This document shows positions 32,664 to 44,495 of a DNA stretch of 64,000 nt, piece after piece (within the stretch, counting starts at the first letter, position 1; each line of letters begins with the position of its first letter). Source of the stretch: Diphasiastrum complanatum (Eukaryota > Streptophyta > Lycopodiopsida > Lycopodiales > Lycopodiaceae); assembly GCA_029204225.1 (NCBI GenBank), contig CM055096.1, forward strand, positions 33,796,571 to 33,860,570, given 5' to 3'. The notes beneath the pieces are model-generated. The model was not told the origin of the DNA. It did not search any database and saw nothing but the letters and a program-made list of their open reading frames with translations. The position numbers and the translations under genes are program-made.

Positions 32664-33373
32664 GGATTTTCAATCCACTTTTTCACCTAAAAAATCCGAG
32701 TCACTATAGGCTCTTAAGTCAAGATCAATCCTCTTATAGAATATGCCAAAATTTCTAGTTGATGAGATATATCTTAGAACTCTTTTGGCCATCTTCCAAT
32801 GTGACACAAGAGGGCTTTGCATATATTGGCTTAACTTCCTTATGACTTCTATTCCTAGAATGTACAATAGGTCAAGATCAATCATCCCAAACTCTTTAGA
32901 TAGAGCAATCTTAACATCTCTTATTCCATCTACATCATTTCCACTCAAGATTATGTCATCAAGATACAATACAAGTACAATGATCTTTCCATCATGAAAT
33001 CTTATATATAATGATGGATCATATGAAATCAATACAAAATTGATGGAAATAAGAAAAGAGTTTAGCCTGGAGTACCATGCTCTAGGTGCTTTCTTGAGTC
33101 CATAAAAACTCTTTTTCAAAAACCAAACTTTTCCTTCGAGCTCCTCCTTGATGCAGCCCTCGGGTTGGCCTCATGTAGATCTCTTCCTCCAAGTAGCCAT
33201 TGAGGAAGGCATTTGTAACATCAAGTTGAAATAGTGTCCAATTAAAATTAGTAGCAAACCTAATAGTCAATCTTATGGTAACTAGCTTAGCCACAGGAGC
33301 AAAAGTTCCATCATAATCAATGCCTTTAGTTTTCAAAAAACCTTTTGCTACAAGCCTTGCTTTATACTTGTTG
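32664..33373 (-). pseudogene. Minus-strand copia RT/RNase H fragment
   Basis: From the right: KTKGIDYDGTFAPVAKLV, FQLDVTNAFLNGYLEEE, then a frameshift, SFYGLKKAPRAWYSRLNS, YLDD (Leu in place of the usual Val), a deletion after LYILGIEV, and KLSQYMQSP…WKMAKRVLRYIS and SDSDFLGEK of RNase H. Both ends are cut: at the left by the satellite-like repeat, at the right near the LYKARLVAKG block. Confidence 0.85.
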
Positions 33374-33599
33374 TTGGAGGGTTTGCGTATATCGAGGCAA
33401 CCCTAACCCTAGTTAATAGGTGAGAGGGACTGTAAGTCCAACCCGAAGATCACATAGTTATTTGATTAGTTAGAAGTTAATAAAAAGACTTTAGGCCTTT
33501 TTGCGAGTCTTTAAATGTCACAAGGCCTAATAGTCAAGTTAGTGAATCAAAAGGGCTCCTCTCAAAATTTGAATTTCAAATAACTGAGGAGGTGGAGAT

Positions 33600-33688
33600 T
33601 GTGAAAGTACTTGTATAATAAAATAATATTTAACTTAGACATCATCAAAATTTGGAATTTGTCCAAACTTGAGGTAGACTAGGCAACT
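33600..33688 (+). repeat. Left part of a plus-strand LTR split by E5
   Basis: It starts TGTGAAAGTACTTG directly after a purine tract (gaggaggtggagat) and ends in CAACT, where E5 begins. The sequence continues at 36411 after E5, because CAACT is repeated there as target duplication. So the LTR is 89 + 455 bp. Confidence 0.6.
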
Positions 33689-34205
33689 TATAAGGGAAGC
33701 TCCCTAAGATCCTGCTTACAAGACAAACACAATGGAAAACACATTATGGAGAAACCACCCAACCAAGTAGAAGCAACCAATCAACTCTAGAAGCTTCACC
33801 CCCAAGCCAAGGAATATAAAGCATTAAATTAGAGTGAAACCCTGGCAATGAATCAACCACACACGTGAGGAGTACGAGTTTGGCCTCTTCTTATAGAGCC
33901 ATGAACCACCTATGCACATAGACATGCAAGGTCCTAACTCTCATATACATATATTCCTCCAGAATACAGTCTCCATGCTTGGATCCTCTATTCATAGAAT
34001 CGTTATTGATAACTCTACACATGCCTTGACTGTCCCAAACCTTGTACTAACTCCATTTAGTGTGTTCTGGGCCTCACAAGGATATTAGCTACTTTCGAGT
34101 CACGTCCAGTATGATGTGGCATAACTAACAGCTTGTTTCACTGGAGTACCGTGCATCCAAGACTAGGACTATACTGAATCCCATGTACTGCTCATGGACA
34201 TAACA
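33689..34205 (-). repeat. E5 3' LTR
   Basis: On the element strand it starts TGTTATGTCCATG and ends CTCCCTTATA-type, so the end is not the usual CA. It is 517 bp and colinear with 35896-36405. Confidence 0.9.
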
Positions 34206-35895
34206 TTCTTCCCTCCTTAAACTGCTTCTATCCTTAGAAGCTCCTCAAAACATGAAAGAATAACAAGAACAGTTCTTTTAACTTTCAATATTAACCTAGA
34301 AAATCACTATCCTTAATCAGACTTACTTATCAAACAAGTACTTAGAGAAAAAATTGTTATCAACCGTTAAACTCTACTCTAGAGTACAAATTTTGATTTG
34401 AAAAATACACTAAGAGATATATTTTCTTAACTGGATTACAATCCACACAAGTTAGTAACATCGCCTTCATGTAAAATACTTACATGAACCACTGAGTGAA
34501 ATACTACCTAACTTAGGAAAATAAAGCTAAAGAACAAATAATAATAAATAATAAGTATAGTCTGAAATCATCCACAAACTCTGATAGACAATTCATAAAA
34601 CTTCCAAGTACAAATATCTTTAGAATCCACAATTTTAAGATATAATAATTTATTCAACTAGAATCTCTAGGATAATCATTACGATATAGAATGATTAAAA
34701 CTCAACTATGAATATCCTAGATACTTTCTTGAGTTAATGCTCCTGTTTCTAGCATCAAATGCAAGAAAATGACAATCATTCATCTTAATAGATTTTTTTG
34801 TCCCCTTTGATAACTGGAGATCCAATCAAAAGAAAAACTGTACTCACGCATCTGCAAACCATAAACTATAGTAGAATAACATCCACGAGATAAATTAAAT
34901 TCTCCACAAATAAAATAACTTATCTTGTGAGAATGCTTGTGAGATTTATAAGCTCTAAATAAAATTCTGGAGTAAAGAGATTCAAACACTGATATGAATT
35001 CTTACTCAAATAATAGATCAAGAATTAATTGGCACACTTAAAAATCATCACAATTCCTTATAATCCTCTAACAATAATAAAGTATCTATTTATTATCCAT
35101 CAATCATAAATATTTAGATTCATATGATTCGTCAATCATAATTTTCAGGTCTCGAAAACCATACTGAACCATTACAGGATATTGGAGTATATGTCCAACA
35201 TAACTCATGAAAAGTAAAAATCATTCCAAGATCTTTCCCACTAGGAAAATACTGGATTTTAGGAAAATTCTTCAGGATTCTCTGACAGAAGTGTTAGATA
35301 TTCAAGTTCTATTTGCTACCGATAACTAAAGATAAAAGGCATACCAAAATAATAATGACAATCATCTTCAATCACAAAAAAACTTTAGATTACTGTCTAG
35401 AATCAAATCTAGACACCCAAAAAAGCATGACAAATGGGCTTTCTAGGACAATTCTCCATAAAACTCCAAAGAATCTCGAGAGTCATTAGAGGAGTTTTGA
35501 GCTCCCCTATTAAAATATTATAGCACTAATACTTTTGACTTGCCATAACTTTTTAATCGCCACTAAAAAGTTATGCCATTTTTAGTATGGAATCAAAATG
35601 TGGACTCAAAAAGTTACGCTACGTAGATTTCAAATTTGAGTGTTTTCATTGGTCCATGTGTAAGAAAAAATTGACAAAAAATATAAAAAGAATCTTTACA
35701 AAGTCTTTTTTGGATTTAGAACTCCTCTGATGAATGGATCTTAGCAATATGCAAATTGAAACAGGGATAGTACACCCACTTGCAACCTTGCTATCCTCAT
35801 TGGAAAAGAATTTCCATGGATCAAATCCGAAATTTTGATGAAAGGTAGCCCTTCTCCATGTTCTCTAGTCTTTGTAAGCCTTGCTCTCATACCAC

Positions 35896-36405
35896 TATAA
35901 GGGAAGCTCCCTAAGATCCTGCTTACAAGACAAACACAATGGAAAACACACTATGGAGAAACCATCCAACCAAGTAGAAGCAACCAATCAACTCTAGAAA
36001 CTTCATCCCCAAGCCAAGGAATAGAAAGCATGAAAGTAGAGTGAAACCTTGGCAATGAATCAACCACAAATGTGAGGAGTAGGGCGAGTTTGGCCTCTTC
36101 TTATAGAGCCATGATCCACCTGTGCACGTAGACATGCAAGGTCCTAAATCTCCTATACATAGATTCCTCCAGAATAGAGTCTCTATGCTTGGATCTCCCT
36201 ATTCATAGAATTGCTATTAATAACTCTACACATGCCTTGACTATCCCAAACCTTGTACTAACTCCATTTAGTGTGTTATGGGCCACACAAGAATATTAGT
36301 TACTTTCGGGTCACATCCGACAACGAACAGCTTGTTTCACTGGAGTACTGTGCATCCAAGACTAGGAGTATACTGAATCCTATGTATTGGTCATGGACAT
36401 AACAC
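35896..36405 (-). repeat. E5 5' LTR
   Basis: It is 510 bp, adjacent to the primer site. It differs from the other LTR by scattered substitutions and a few small indels, for example a deletion near 36320 relative to the other copy. Confidence 0.9.
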
Positions 36406-36410
36406 AACTA

Positions 36411-36865
36411 GTCTTCTAATTAGAGTTAAGTTACTTTTGATTTCTTTAGTGATGTGTAGATCTAGAACCTAGCAAGAAGCATGGAAGCTACTTTTGTAGG
36501 TCTAAGATTCACAAAAGAGAGATTCCCAATTCTTATCCACTCTCTTTTTGTCATCTAGTAGAGAGATAGATGCATTTGGCACGTAGAATACTCTCTCTCT
36601 AACTCGAGTTCTAGAAGGCCATCTTGTGTATAAATAAGGAGGCTTTGTACCTCACAAATATACTCTTTCAAGTAAAGCTTCCCATTTCACTCATTTGATG
36701 TGTAAAGTAACTGAGATGGTGATGAATGCTCTTGCCTTGATCCTAACTAGCTTGCTTTTGATTTCCATCTCATTGTCTTAGGATTAGAAGCTAGTTTCTT
36801 GTGCAATCATTCATTCTTTTGATCCTTTGTACTTGCTGCAACTTCACACGTGTGCAAACTTCTCA
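36411..36865 (+). repeat. Right part of the LTR split by E5
   Basis: It carries a TATA box (tgtataaataagg, about 36627) and CACACGTGTG at 36845-36854, and ends TTCTCA. The primer site TGGTATCAAAGC follows at 36866-36877. Confidence 0.7.
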
Positions 36866-36877
36866 TGGTATCAAAGC

Positions 36878-37406
36878 TTGGATAGAAGAGTACACATCTA
36901 CTCATTACTTTGTGAAATGGAATGATCTCTCATCATTGTTGATGATATTTTGTCTCTTACTAGCATGGATACTTGTCATTTATGCAATTCTTATGGACAT
37001 AAAACAACTTTTTGCTCATTTAATCCTCGGGTTATTCAACAAAGATATGCTAAATTACAATATAGAGATAATCCAAATTGGAAGGGACCTAATGGTAAGG
37101 CCCATGGTCTTTGGAATTCCTGAGCGATTAGCCTTGCTAGCTCCTCTTATACAACATGTTCCTTCTGCGAATATGATGGAACCAGAATTTTGGGTTGGTA
37201 ATGACCAATGGAATTACAATACTGATCAAGATATTGGTTCTTCAGAGCAATATGCTATCTGTGCTGTTGCACAACAACAACAGTCTAGACAGTGGGCTAG
37301 AGCACCACTTGGATGCTTTGGATGTGGAGAAAATCACAAAATTGCTGAATGTCCAATTGTTACAAGGACTGTCCAACAAGACCAAAACCTGCCAACACTT
37401 GTTTAA
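36878..37406 (+). pseudogene. Gag C-terminal fragment with two zinc knuckles
   Basis: In one frame a perfect knuckle CHLCNSYGHKTTFC is read near 36965-37010. In a second frame CFGCGENHKIAEC is read near 37315-37355 (one residue short of C-x2-C-x4-H-x4-C). Between lie a basic PNWKGPNGKAHG and a Q-rich AQQQQSRQWARAP. The piece is joined at about 37405 to a minus-strand copia fragment. It is close behind a primer site, so most of gag has been deleted. Confidence 0.7.
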
Positions 37407-38310
37407 TGATCCATCTTGGTTATACTTCAATCTATACACCCACTTGCAATCAAGTGGTTTCTTTCCTTGACAAGCATCTTCATAGCAAGTTGGTTCATCA
37501 AGCATTGAAATAAGAAAAGTTTAAGAAATGAAAGATGAAGTGTCTTCCCTTTGATAGCCTTTGCCAATGTACATGAGCATGGCTCGACCCTTGATCAAGT
37601 GGATCCTCTTGGAGTCCTTGGTTCTTGAGATGGATCCTCAAGCTCTTGATCACTTTGAAGCTCTTCCTCCATCCTAAGATGCTCTTTGACATCAAGGTGG
37701 TTAGTAGCACTTTCATCCACTTTACAAGCTTGTTCTTCGTAAAACATAAAAACCCTAATCATGATGACTTTCTTAGTGATAGGATTGAAGACTCTATATC
37801 CTTTGCTAGCCCACAAATATACCTTTGATAGAAGTGGCATCAGCCTTCTTCTTTGTATCCAAGAATTGATGAACATAGCAAGTAGATCCAAAAATTCTTA
37901 GATCTTTGAGATTAGGCCTCTCACCATATAAAGCCTCAAATGGTGTGATTTCTCCAATGGCTTGGTTGGGCAATCTATTGCACAAAAAATTAGCACAAGT
38001 AATTGCATCACCCCAAAATGGTTTTGGTAGAGAAGCATATAGCCTTAAAGCTTTAGCACACTCACATAAAAATTTAAGTTTTACTCTTGACCATGTCATT
38101 TTGTTGACAGATATAAGGACAAGTTAACTCCCTCTTTATGCCATTAGTATTACAAAACTCTATCATCCTATTGGAGATATACTCTCCTCCATTATCACAT
38201 CTTAATTGTGAAAAAACCAACAAGTACACATGTGTGGGGAAACCACACATGTTAATGACCCTCCCTGAGATTTGTGATAGCACATAGATCTCATTTAGAG
38301 TGAAATTCAC
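37407..38310 (-). pseudogene. Minus-strand copia integrase to RT-start fragment
   Basis: From the right: LRCDNGGEYISN and CNTNGIKRELTCPY (integrase core), CECAKALRLYASLPKPFW, LRIFGSTCYVHQF, KGYRVFNPITKK (integrase tail), an acidic linker EEELQSDQELEDPSQEP, and CKWVYRLKYNQDGSLNK (RT start). Frames change several times. The plus-strand gag fragment is joined to its left end. Confidence 0.85.
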
Positions 38311-38499
38311 AATCTAACACTAGAATCCAAGGCTAGATCACCATCTATAAGCATACATGTTACACTATGCTTTGTTAGTTAGTTTTGTTAGTGAAGCAAC
38401 CTTCGGAAATTAATAATTGACAATGTCCAATGCATATCTATTCACAGCCAGCACTTCTTTATTCATTGCTAGTAAGGATAGGTGCTTTTGGTACCGACA

Positions 38500-39165
38500 A
38501 ACTCAAACAATAAGTAGCATGAATTATGCTCTATACTGATGATAGGGTTTACACCTATTTGGTGTAGTGATTGGTCACTTCTCCTTGGATTATACATATA
38601 TGTTGCTTATTGGGAAGGTCAACTAGCTAGATGATCCGATGAAGTGGGTTTGTAGACATGTAAGCTACACATAGACATGCAATTTGTTTTAAAAATCAAC
38701 AATTACTCAACTTAGATATTCTAAATTGATAGGTAAATTATGTGTTTATTAGATGGCAAAGTTGTTGGTGGGTGGGTGAAGAATGCAGGAGTGGGCACAT
38801 GGCAAACTAGCCACCCATTCTTGTTTCAATGGCAATAATGGTGCAACCACATGTAGTTTATTCAAAGTCATAGCTACTAAGGATCATTGAGTATGGGATA
38901 TCCAAATTGTGTCGATAAGTATCATGAGTTCTGCTCTATATTAAAAACATGATTTCCACGTGATTGGTGTATTTAATGTCATGTTTTCTTGGATGATTTT
39001 TATATGTTGCTTGCTTGGAAGGTAAAGTAAATATGGGATTATTTAATGTGCCTGTGCAGATAAACAACATAGAGACATGTAGTTTGATTTTGAGAAACAA
39101 CAAGTTTTCAAGCTAAATATTGTAAATTGGTAGTTAAGTTTTATGTTTGATCACTAAATAAAGTT
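38500..39165. repeat. Diverged tandem repeat, two units of about 410 bp
   Basis: The sequences at 38512-38765 and 38925-39165 share landmarks in order: agtaxcatgaxttxtgctctatac; gattggt; tatatgttgctt; tgggaaggtxaa; acatagacatgxaxttt; ttctaaattg/tgtaaattg; ttatgtgtttxxtxxxtaaa. The preceding stretch (gctagtaaggat / gctactaaggatc) also recurs, so the unit begins near 38440. No coding sequence. Confidence 0.6.
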
Positions 39166-39421
39166 GAAATACAAATAGGATGATCAATCCCTTAGAGTTA
39201 GCCATGGGGTTTCATTTATCTAAGTACATTCCCATTGTACATATATCAATACACCATGATAATATATAGAAACTCATGCATGTTCGTGTGAAAGCTCCAT
39301 AACCAAATATAAGTATAAGCATCATAGGGATCCAAGACCTCCAATGGTGATACAATTTGCGAAGTACACTTGTAGATAAGGTAACCTTCTACACCATGAT
39401 TTATTGTTCATATGAACATAT

Positions 39422-40499
39422 TGTTGGAAAAGAGGGGTGTGAAGCAAAGGATAGCTTGAAAAGAAAAATAAAAATAAAAACAAACAAGAAAAGAAGCGAA
39501 CTCGAATGGAAAGTGTTCGTGCATAGCGGAATAAGCTATCTCACTCTTTCCTTAAGCATGACTACGCCTATCAGACTCGAACAGAATATTAGTGATAGAA
39601 ATCACGTTCGAGCTGATTATGTAGCCAAACATTTAGCATCAAAACATCAGAAAGATAATTTTTCACGAACATCTAGACAAATTATTAGTTGCGAATTATT
39701 TGCGAAGAGCAGACTACCAGATTAAGTGATGAGAGAGTCAGACAGAATGTAGAAAAGCATTACATTATTGACACAAATCTAACTGCAGAACAAATAGAGT
39801 TGTAATCAGATTAAGTATAGCGAAATATACAAGTCAATAATGCAAGTGAGCACAAGACAATAGCAGATGAAACCAAGTGCTTCACAAAGCTGATCATAGA
39901 ATTTGTTATGGTAATAAACCTATTACTGACAATACATCTGGAAGAAAGAATCGATGCACGAAAGCATCTATAATGTCTATCTCTGATACGCTTCTGATGC
40001 TATGTTATTGCTTCACTTTTGCTTGTTGCTGAATATGCAGTTGGTATTCAATATATACATAGTTTTATAGGTGTGCAGATGAAGAAAGTACAAAAGTGGA
40101 TGTGTTGTCTGTGGAAGATCGTGGGTGGTTGATGTCGTTGTCAAATCTAATTGCACAATGCATGGGATGAGCATGAAAAGGCCACGACAACAGCCTTTGT
40201 TGATATTAACGTTAATAAAAATGCAAAAAATACGACACTCTGACGAATGCCTTAAAATTTGATTTACAGGGTATTTTCCCTTTTTCATTAGGGCACCTTT
40301 GGCATTTGTAGGGCAGTGTCGTCTTTTTTGCCTGCCACAAATCACGTGTAAAAACACAATGTCACCTTTTTTGCCTTTTTTGCATATCTTATTTTACATG
40401 TAAATATGTAGACTGTGCAACAACACAAGTAAAATACAACAGCATGAATGGAGGCAGATTAAAATAGGATTTAGGAGAGTAGAGGAGATAAATCCAACA
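39422..40499 (-). repeat. E6 3' LTR (1,078 bp)
   Basis: Ends TGTTGGAAAAG and AATCCAACA. The first ~560 bp match 44496-45048 with scattered differences. An open frame of 122 codons at 39357-39725 overlaps it and is not a gene. Confidence 0.9.
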
Positions 40500-40507
40500 C
40501 CCCCCCC

Positions 40508-40810
40508 TTAATCTGGATCCGTGAATGCCTTGATCTTCAGACAAAGCAATGCACAAAACTTGTTGTGTGCATTAACAATTAATGCCTTTGTGAATATATT
40601 TGCAACCATGTCCTGTGTTCTACAGTACGTTAAGCTTACCTCCTTGTTGAGAACCTTGCCCCTGATGTAATGATATCTAATTTCAATGTGCTTACTCCTA
40701 GAGTGAAATCTAGGGTTGGCCGATAAGGCAATAGCACTCTGATTATCACAAAATATGGTTGTAGGGCTATATTGATACAACCTGATGTCTGATAGTAAAT
40801 TTCTCAAAGA
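40508..40810 (-). pseudogene. E6 RNase H C-terminus
   Basis: Minus-strand frame: SLRNLLSDIRLYQY, CDNQSAIALSANP, HSRSKHIEIRYHYIRGK and ANIFTKAL, ending just before the polypurine tract. It starts at the inversion breakpoint near 40810, where the expected upstream half of RNase H is missing on this strand and found at 43640-43726 on the other. Confidence 0.9.
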
Positions 40811-43726
40811 CCAGAAACCAGCACAGCACAAAGAACAGTCGAATTTGCAGACGAAGAAAAAGTTGTTCTACAAATACTACAAACGAAACAACCACGAGAT
40901 TCAAAAAGCAGATCATGATGCCTTTATGACTAGCCGTCAAGGAGCATCCAGCGACAGTTCTTGGTTCATGGATTTCGGTGCCACACAGCATATGACCAGC
41001 CTCATTGGCTGTTTGGAGTCCTGTACACCCTACAGTAACAACAAATATGTTCACCTTGGCGATAATAGCACACAAGCTATTAAAGGTGAAGGTATTGTAG
41101 GATTAAGCTTTGCAAATGATCAGTCTAAGCTACTTTCTAAAGTCATGTATGTACCCAACTTATCTACGAATCTGCTCTCTGTAAGCATAATCATAGATCT
41201 AGGACATAAAGTAGAATTTGAATGTGATCAGTGCAAAGTAGTTGATAGGATAGGCAAGATCCTATCACTCGCAAAGAGACATGGATACTTGTATAGATCA
41301 AGTAATTGATTTTCTATCTCTAGTCAGGCGTTCAGTACTTCTATTCAAGCAAATAAAAGCTACTTTGGCATTATAGACTTGGTCACCTGAATCATGTTGT
41401 TGTACAACAAATGTCTAAACATTCTATTGCTCTTGATCTAGACTATCCTAGAGATAAAGTCGAGTTACCTGTCTATCAAGACTGTCTAGTTGGTAAACTG
41501 ATTAGAAAACCATTAAGATCAAGCCATCAGCATACTGCTAGAGGACTGTTAGACATTGTGCATTCAAACATTTGTGGCCCGATGAAGAATTCTTCTCTGA
41601 AGGATGCAAAGTACTTTATAGCTTTTATTGATGAATTTTCCAGAAGGACTATGGTGTACTTTATCAATAAGAAATTAGAAGCTTTTAGTTGCTTCAGAAT
41701 CTTCAAGGAGCGTGCAGAAAAAGAGACTAGAAGGACGATCAAGGCCTTAAGGTCAGACAATGGTGGAAAATACATCTCTACTGAATTTAAAGTGTATTGC
41801 CAAAGCCAAGGCATTGAGCAGCAATTCATCACTCCTTACAATCCTCAGTCTAATGGCTTAGCCGAGAGGAAGAACCGTACTCTGGTTGAATCAGTCAAAT
41901 GTATGTTGGCGCATGCATCGCTGCCCAAGAGCTTGTGGGTCGAAGCTGTCCACCACAACTTACATCCAGAACAGATGTTTGACCAAGGCACTCTCAGGAA
42001 AAATACCTCATGAGGTGTGGACAAGCTCTAAGCCTTCTGTGAAGAACCTAAGAGTGTTTGGATGCATTGCCTACATGTAGATCCCGAAAGACACGAGGAA
42101 GAAATTTAACTTCCAAGGTCTCAAGACCATCCTGATTGGATATACTTCATCTCATAACACATACAAGCTGTATGATCCCGATACCCAACAAATCTTGTAC
42201 AGCCGGGATACAGTCTTTATCGAGGATCAGTTCGTCGACATCAAAGGCAAAGATGTTGTTCCAGGAGAACCTTCATCACTTGCCATTGACACGACAATCA
42301 GAGCTTCTAGATCAAGCGTGTCCATTGTCGACCTAGTATTTGACAACGAATCAGACGAAGATGTTGCAGCTACAAGTCCCATGAGTGGTTCATCAGTTGA
42401 TTCCTCCCAAAAGATCAAGCCGAGTGCACACACAACCCACAAGGTATACTCTTGAGTATGCATGTCTCTTGATACAGCAAACCAGAATCTGATCTTTGGA
42501 GAGAAGCTATGGACAGAGAGTATTCCTCTATGATCAAGAACCAGACATGGTCACTAGTTGAAGCCCCTACTGGCTGCAATATCATTGATTTTAAATGGAT
42601 CTTCAAGATCAAGTACAATGCCAATGGAGCAATTGATTGAAGGAAGGCAAGATTGGTAGCATGAGGATTCACTCAGATCCCCAACATCGACTACAGTGAG
42701 ACTTTCAGTCCAGTAATCAAGCATTCATCGATTCGAGCCATCCTATTATATGTTGTAGTTGCCGACCTCGAAGTGCATCAACTCGATGTGCAAACAGCCT
42801 ATCTGAATGGAGTTATACAAGAAGACATCTACATGATCCAACCCGAAGGATATTTTCTTGAAGGTATGAAGAATCATGTTTGTAAACTCCGTAAGGCACT
42901 CTACAACTTGAAATAGTCTGCTAGAGCTTGGTTTCAGAGGATCAACACATTCATCATCAAACAAGGTTTCCAACCAAGCACTGCTGATTGCAACGTCTAT
43001 TCCAAGTTAGTGTAGCAATCCTTCATTATCATCATGGATGATACGTTGTTTTTCAGCAACAATACCAAATTGGTCAAGGATTCTAGACATATGATGTTTT
43101 CTGAGTTCGACATGACTGATCTGGATGAAGCTCACTTATTTATGGGCATTCAGATCCATAGAGACAAAGCGAGATGACTGATATATATTACTCAACAAAG
43201 GTATTTTCACAATGTTCTTGACAGAAACAATCTAATGAATTGTAAGCTAGCTCACTCATCGATGGATCTAGGCTTGCGTTTGTTAAAGGACCAATGTCTC
43301 CAGACCAAGCATGAAGAGGAGCAGATGAGAGAGTATCCTTATCAATCGATACTTGGATCTCTCATGTACGCAATGGTACAAGATCTGACATCTCTTTTGC
43401 AGTAAGATCACTCAATCAATATATGGCTAATCCTGGCATTACCCATTGGAAGGCTCTCATAAGAGTCATGAGGTATATGCGAGCTACCATGGACCAGTGC
43501 ATCTACTAGGGAGAAGTCAACAACGACAATATTCATCAGCTCAGTGAATATTCTGATGCAAGCTGGGGAGGAGATGTAGACAATCATAAGTTCACAATCT
43601 AGATTTACATTCTCCTTCAACGACGGTCCTATCTCATGGAACAGTCGTAAGCAAACCTCTATCACTCTTTTTTCTACAGAAGCAGAATACATTGTTGCTT
43701 CTTCTTCTGCTTAGTCGTGCTCTGGT
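40811..43726 (+). pseudogene. E6 inverted segment: gag end, protease, integrase, RT, RNase H start
   Basis: Plus-strand pieces in order: a degraded zinc knuckle (YKYYKRNNHEIQK), protease with DFGATQHM (Ser to Phe beside the catalytic Asp), MYVPNLSTNLLSV, integrase with AFIDEFSRRTM, LRSDNGGKYIS and NGLAERKNR, an integrase tail with frameshift, RT blocks QLDVQTAYLNG and a broken VDD region (MDDTLFF), and RNase H up to TEAEYIVASSSA. It has many stops and shifts. It ends at 43726 exactly where the RNase H half on the minus strand (40508-40810) should continue. Confidence 0.85.
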
Positions 43727-44355
43727 TGGTGTACAATGCGTGAGAATCAGCTAAGAAACTGGAGGCTTCGTTCCTCCGCATGTCTTCTTGCAACAACATT
43801 GTGATGACTCTTGAAAGAGTCAGCTTTGGATGTGTCGTGATGATCATCACCCAGTTGTCATATGAGCTTGGCAAGCTTGTAAGCAGTCGCATCACTATGT
43901 CTTGATTTTCTATGACAAATCCGACAGCAGCCATTTGTTTTAGCAGGTTCTTGAATTGGTTGATGTGATTCTACGGGAAATCATCATTCACCATCTTGAG
44001 GGAGTAAAATTTCTTTCTGAGATGTAGCTTGGAAGCTATATCTCTCACTTCATTTAATGCGCTCAAGATGCCCCAGACTTCTTTGGATGTCTGGGCTTCA
44101 AATACATGGCCGATCTAAGTATCCGAAATGTTGAGGATGATCAGCGCAAATGCCTTGCCATCCTTCAGCTTCCATTTGGAGATTGCTGCGTCGTCAGCTT
44201 CGGGTTTTCCTTCTGCACTTGTAACAACGTCATACAACTCCTTAACCATTAGCATTGTTTTCATCTTAAATTTCCACAGATGGTAATTGGCTCAATCAAG
44301 CTTGTCCATGATAGGACTGGCTTTCCCTTGGGAATCCGTGTGAAAGATTAGTCTA
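43727..44355 (-). pseudogene. gag: E6 gag
   Basis: Minus-strand frame from about 44355: PIMDKLD, a stop, ANYHLWKFKMKTMLM, KWKLKDGKAFALIILN, then LHLRKKFYSLKMVNDDF, NHINQFKNLLKQMAAVGF, LLTSLPSSYDNWV and EDMRRNEASSFLADSHALYT. This is the copia UBN2/gag domain. It breaks off at 43727, where the segment on the other strand begins. The zinc knuckle that should follow is found at the other end of the inverted segment. Confidence 0.85.
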
Positions 44356-44483
44356 GGTGATAGGAATAACTATCAGTGAATTAAGTATGAAAATTTGGTG
44401 CTAAATTATAGAACAAGAAGACAATTACTCTATCGGCCAGTAGAGTCTTGTTAATGTGGAAGCTTATCATGCTGCAGAAAATA

Positions 44484-44495
44484 GCTCTGATACCA
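44484..44495 (-). other. E6 primer binding site
   Basis: GCTCTGATACCA on the plus strand, the exact reverse complement of TGGTATCAGAGC, immediately left of the right LTR that starts TGTTGAGAAAG. Confidence 0.9.

Larger units (their letters stand above)
33689..36405 (-). mobile_element. E5: non-autonomous LTR element (LARD-like) with perfect target duplication
   Basis: LTRs of 517 and 510 bp, closely similar, flank 1,690 bp of AT-rich DNA with no open frame above about 70 codons. A minus-strand primer site (rc TGGTATGAGAGC, 35883-35894) lies left of the right LTR, and a purine tract (aaggagggaagaa, rc) right of the left LTR. The flanking pentamer CAACT (33684-33688 and 36406-36410) is identical. 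The element must move with proteins supplied by another element. Confidence 0.9.

Noticed and set aside
39357-39725. 122-codon plus-strand frame
   Set aside because: It overlaps the end of E6's minus-strand LTR and the matching LTR at 44496 does not keep the frame.
40811-43726. An independent plus-strand copia element nested in E6
   Set aside because: It has no LTRs, and both its ends are complementary to the halves of gag and RNase H left on the minus strand. Inversion is simpler, but nesting is not formally excluded.
43674-43934. A separate small minus-strand gene
   Set aside because: It is the C-terminal part of E6's gag and runs past the inversion breakpoint by chance.
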